From Rossellomorea vietnamensis (GTDB taxonomy: Bacteria > Bacillota > Bacilli > Bacillales > Bacillaceae_B), in contig NZ_VTEH01000007.1 of the NCBI RefSeq assembly GCF_008180615.1, positions 113,184 through 177,183 of the forward strand: 64,000 nucleotides of DNA, in the 5' to 3' direction. The notes under the pieces are model-generated. The model worked only from the letters and a program-made list of their open reading frames with translations. It was not told the DNA's origin and ran no database searches. The translations under genes were made by a program, and so were the position numbers. Below, piece by piece: positions 62,179 through 64,000 of this stretch; the stretch's first letter is position 1; each line of letters opens with the position of its first letter.

Positions 62179-63276
62179 TTATTCTTGTGCGGACAAGCGG
62201 GCTAGCTCTGCTTGGATTTCATTTTTCAGCTTTTCAACGACATTAAAATCCATCGCGCTTATATAGTAGCCTTCAAGGTCGTCGTGCAGGGCTTTGGCTT
62301 TTGCCAGATAGGAGGTAGCTTCATTCATCTTATCTCGATAGTTTCTGCTAATGACTTCAATTTCTTTAGCATACTTTTCATCGGTTCCAGCTTCCACTGC
62401 TCTTTCATAAACATCCACTATTTCATCGCCGGCCCGTTCCGGAAAATACTCATGAGGTGCCGTGCTGTCAAAAATGGCGAAGCCGAGTTCGCGTACAATC
62501 ACCATATCAAGGCTGTTTGGATCAAAGCCACAGTGGTAAATTTCAACATCGAGTCCTCTGTCTTCTGCAGCCCGGGCCAGTTTTTTCAGCATCGTCGATT
62601 TCCCGGTTCCAGGCCGTCCCTTGATGAAATACCGTTTGGGAAGCTCTTCGGTCAGGTTGCCGATGAAATCACGCGGCCCGTCTGGTGTGGCGGCACCCAG
62701 AAAACGATGCTTAACCTCCGCCTTTTTGTTTAAGTATATGTGGGAATATAACTTTTCCATTAACTCTGCTGTCAAAGCATCACAGCTTTCAAAGCTCATA
62801 TTCTCAATATAGATTTTTTCCCAGTCATCGTGGATCCTCAGGGCCTGTGCATACGTGCTGTATGCCGCTTGGAAGGCAGAGGAAATATCCGTAGTCAGGA
62901 CCGCAATCTCATCACGGTGGGCCCTTAGGATTCTTGAATCCCAGGCGGTACCCAAATTGATATATTCCTCAACCACACCCGGCAATTCCGGTTCGATGAC
63001 ATGCGGCGCCGTCCCATCTACAATTCCCGCATTTAACGCAGGAATGATCACTCCGTCAATGCTATCGTTATCTGACGAACAATGAAGGTACTCAACGTCC
63101 CAGCCTTCTTTGCTCCAATGACTGCCGACCGCCTTCATCAAAGAAGATTTACCGGTACCCGGCCCGCCCTTCAGGATGAATAAACGATCGAGACCCTGCA
63201 AATTCGAGGCGTATAAACTATGGAAGCCGCGGGCAGTATTTCCTCCCGCATAATAATGGCGAACTTTTCCGCTCAT
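62179..63276 (-). CDS. PRK06851-like ATPase with two P-loops
   Basis: 365-aa protein built from two similar halves. Each half has a Walker A: GGPGTGKSS (about 36-44) and GRPGTGKST (about 217-225), each followed by DVEYLHCSSDNDSIDGVIIPAL or DVEIYHCGFDPNSLDMVIVREL and a HxxEP-like turn. The halves are an internal duplication. The family is found in many spore formers; its substrate is not known. The ATG at 63276 follows GGAGTGG; an in-frame GTG at 63285 lies within the ribosome site. Confidence 0.83.
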   Translation of the reverse strand: MSGKVRHYYAGGNTARGFHSLYASNLQGLDRLFILKGGPGTGKSSLMKAVGSHWSKEGWDVEYLHCSSDNDSIDGVIIPALNAGIVDGTAPHVIEPELPGVVEEYINLGTAWDSRILRAHRDEIAVLTTDISSAFQAAYSTYAQALRIHDDWEKIYIENMSFESCDALTAELMEKLYSHIYLNKKAEVKHRFLGAATPDGPRDFIGNLTEELPKRYFIKGRPGTGKSTMLKKLARAAEDRGLDVEIYHCGFDPNSLDMVIVRELGFAIFDSTAPHEYFPERAGDEIVDVYERAVEAGTDEKYAKEIEVISRNYRDKMNEATSYLAKAKALHDDLEGYYISAMDFNVVEKLKNEIQAELARLSAQE

Positions 63277-63352
63277 TGTAACCACTCCTTTTCCGATATA
63301 TAGGAGAACACTCTATATCTTATGCAGGAGATCCGCTTGGGTGAATGCCCAG

Positions 63353-63610
63353 TGAAAAAAAGTGGGAGCCGCCCTTTTAGCCCCGACAGACAGATACCAA
63401 AGCGATAAAAAGGCGGGATTTCCTTTTATTCGCTTTGGGTTATTTGACCCGGAGCTTGATTCAGCGGAAAGGTCCCGCTCTACGGCCTTACAAATTGTAG
63501 GTCTCTCAAATGAGATAGAAAAATCCCAACAAACAAAGTGAGTTGATGATGACTTATCGCAAGGAGAGACCGAAATCTGATAGCTGCTGGGGACTTAGAG
63601 CTGGATTCAG
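63353..63610. repeat. Composite intergenic repeat: one complete palindromic unit plus one ~150-bp unit
   Basis: 63353-63464 is a complete copy of the repeat split at 19490/20141 (CAGCCCCGACAGA...CCAAAGCGA and TCGCTTTGGGTT arms). It runs straight into 63464-63610, a single unit of the family tandemly repeated at 5660-6063 (AGCGGAAAGGTCCCGCTC ... GATGATGACTTATCGCAAGG ... GCTGGATTCAG). The two families therefore share borders and probably a common origin. Confidence 0.8.
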
Positions 63611-63691
63611 AAACACCTCCTAATCTTTTAACCTAAAAAAATACGCTATTTCTAAAATGATTGATGCTTTAGAATGCACCTATAAGTAGGA

Positions 63692-63747
63692 GGATTGGAG
63701 CGGAAGGCGTACGATCTCCTGCGGGACTAGCGGGACAGGTGAGACCC
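63692..63747. repeat. Inverted half-copy of the 120-bp palindromic repeat, copy 3
   Basis: ATTGGAGCGGAAGGCGTACGA...CTGCGGGACTAGCGGGACAGGTGAGACC matches one arm of copies 1 and 2 in reverse orientation and stops near the symmetry centre at 63747. What follows is unrelated AT-rich sequence, with two GTAAAC repeats at 63775-63790, and holds no feature up to 63880. Confidence 0.82.
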
Positions 63748-63880
63748 ACTGGTTTTGCAAAGATGTAAACAAATTTGTAAACAAGTAAAAATTTACCATC
63801 TTCATTAGATCAGGGAAGCAAAAAAGACAATACACAAATAAAAGTGCCGCCTGTTCCCATTTTTTGTAATATATATATAT

Positions 63881-64000
63881 TTACTTAATTACTCTCTTAA
63901 CTTGCTTTTTTCTTTTCTCAACGATTAATGCGACATGACCATATTGGACTTTTTCCTTTGGTTTATCCGGTATCTTCTGCCTGCCTTTTGATGTTTTTTT
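63881..64000 (-). CDS. C-terminal end of an unidentified basic protein, cut by the window edge
   Basis: The minus-strand frame is open from the right edge to TAA at 63883-63881. The 39 visible residues (KKTSKGRQKIPDKPKEKV..., then GHVALIVEKRKKQVKRVIK) are strongly basic, suggesting nucleic-acid binding. I do not recognise the family, and the true gene start lies outside. Confidence 0.4.
   Translation of the reverse strand, partial: KKTSKGRQKIPDKPKEKVQYGHVALIVEKRKKQVKRVIK

Overview
The window is chromosomal DNA from an endospore-forming, low-to-moderate-GC member of the Bacillaceae. The evidence is gene order: from the left edge to about 27 kb it follows the Bacillus subtilis block fadF(ywjF) - ywjE - uvsE(ywjD) - argS - ywiB - speB/speE - pbpG - ywhD - ywhC - ywhB - ywgA - ywfO - rsfA - lipL(ywfL) - pta - hemQ(ywfI) - gerQ(ywdL) - ywdK - ywdI - ung(ywdG), with small insertions and losses. 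Sporulation genes (pbpG, rsfA, gerQ, an sda-like gene), bacillithiol synthesis (yojF/bshB2), sigma-B and sigma-F type promoters and a perfect parS site support this. I cannot name the genus from sequence alone.

Layout. 1-6.1 kb: the end of the FadF iron-sulfur electron-transfer protein behind a FadR-type operator, a cardiolipin synthase, the UvsE UV endonuclease and a Dph6-like PP-loop ATPase. 6.4-13.6 kb: a XapX protein, argS-ywiB, polyamine synthesis (speE-speB) and a class A penicillin-binding protein. 13.9-27.6 kb: the conserved ywhD-to-ung housekeeping and sporulation block (site-2 protease, tautomerase, HD phosphohydrolase, RsfA, LipL, Pta, HemQ, GerQ, Ung), ending with a parS site beside ung and a DUF4230 membrane protein. 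27.7-35.9 kb: accessory genes: a PLD-family protein, a sigma-B stress protein, bacillithiol deacetylase, a PAS-STAS protein and a self-regulated TetR/ABC-2 exporter operon. 36.2-44.3 kb: a LacI/CcpA-controlled sugar operon (GDE-type glucosidase, CUT1 ABC importer, GH32 hydrolase). 44.6-48.8 kb: metNIQ plus an M20 amidohydrolase behind two tandem SAM-I riboswitches. 49.3-63.3 kb: a MerR/START-domain pair, a lipoprotein sugar dehydrogenase, a Cof-type phosphatase, an sda-like gene, a YjiH transporter, kbl-tdh threonine catabolism, a DUF389 membrane protein, a TPR protein, an AbrB/Doc toxin-antitoxin pair, a MalY/PatB C-S lyase and a two-P-loop NTPase. An unidentified ORF runs off the right edge.

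The most unusual signal is not a gene. Six intergenic regions carry short tandem arrays of different sequence that share almost the same repeat length, 52 bp (anchors at 6151, 15819, 19774, 35991, 49105 and 54709), and a seventh has an exact 21-bp period. Five of the six 52-bp arrays lie between convergent genes. The intergenic DNA also holds three copies of a 120-bp imperfect palindrome, a second family of about 150 bp, and a 581-bp segment with 14-bp inverted ends that splits one repeat copy. These look like a genome-wide class of phased intergenic elements.

Limits: all product names come from reading motifs, length and gene order. No database search was run.
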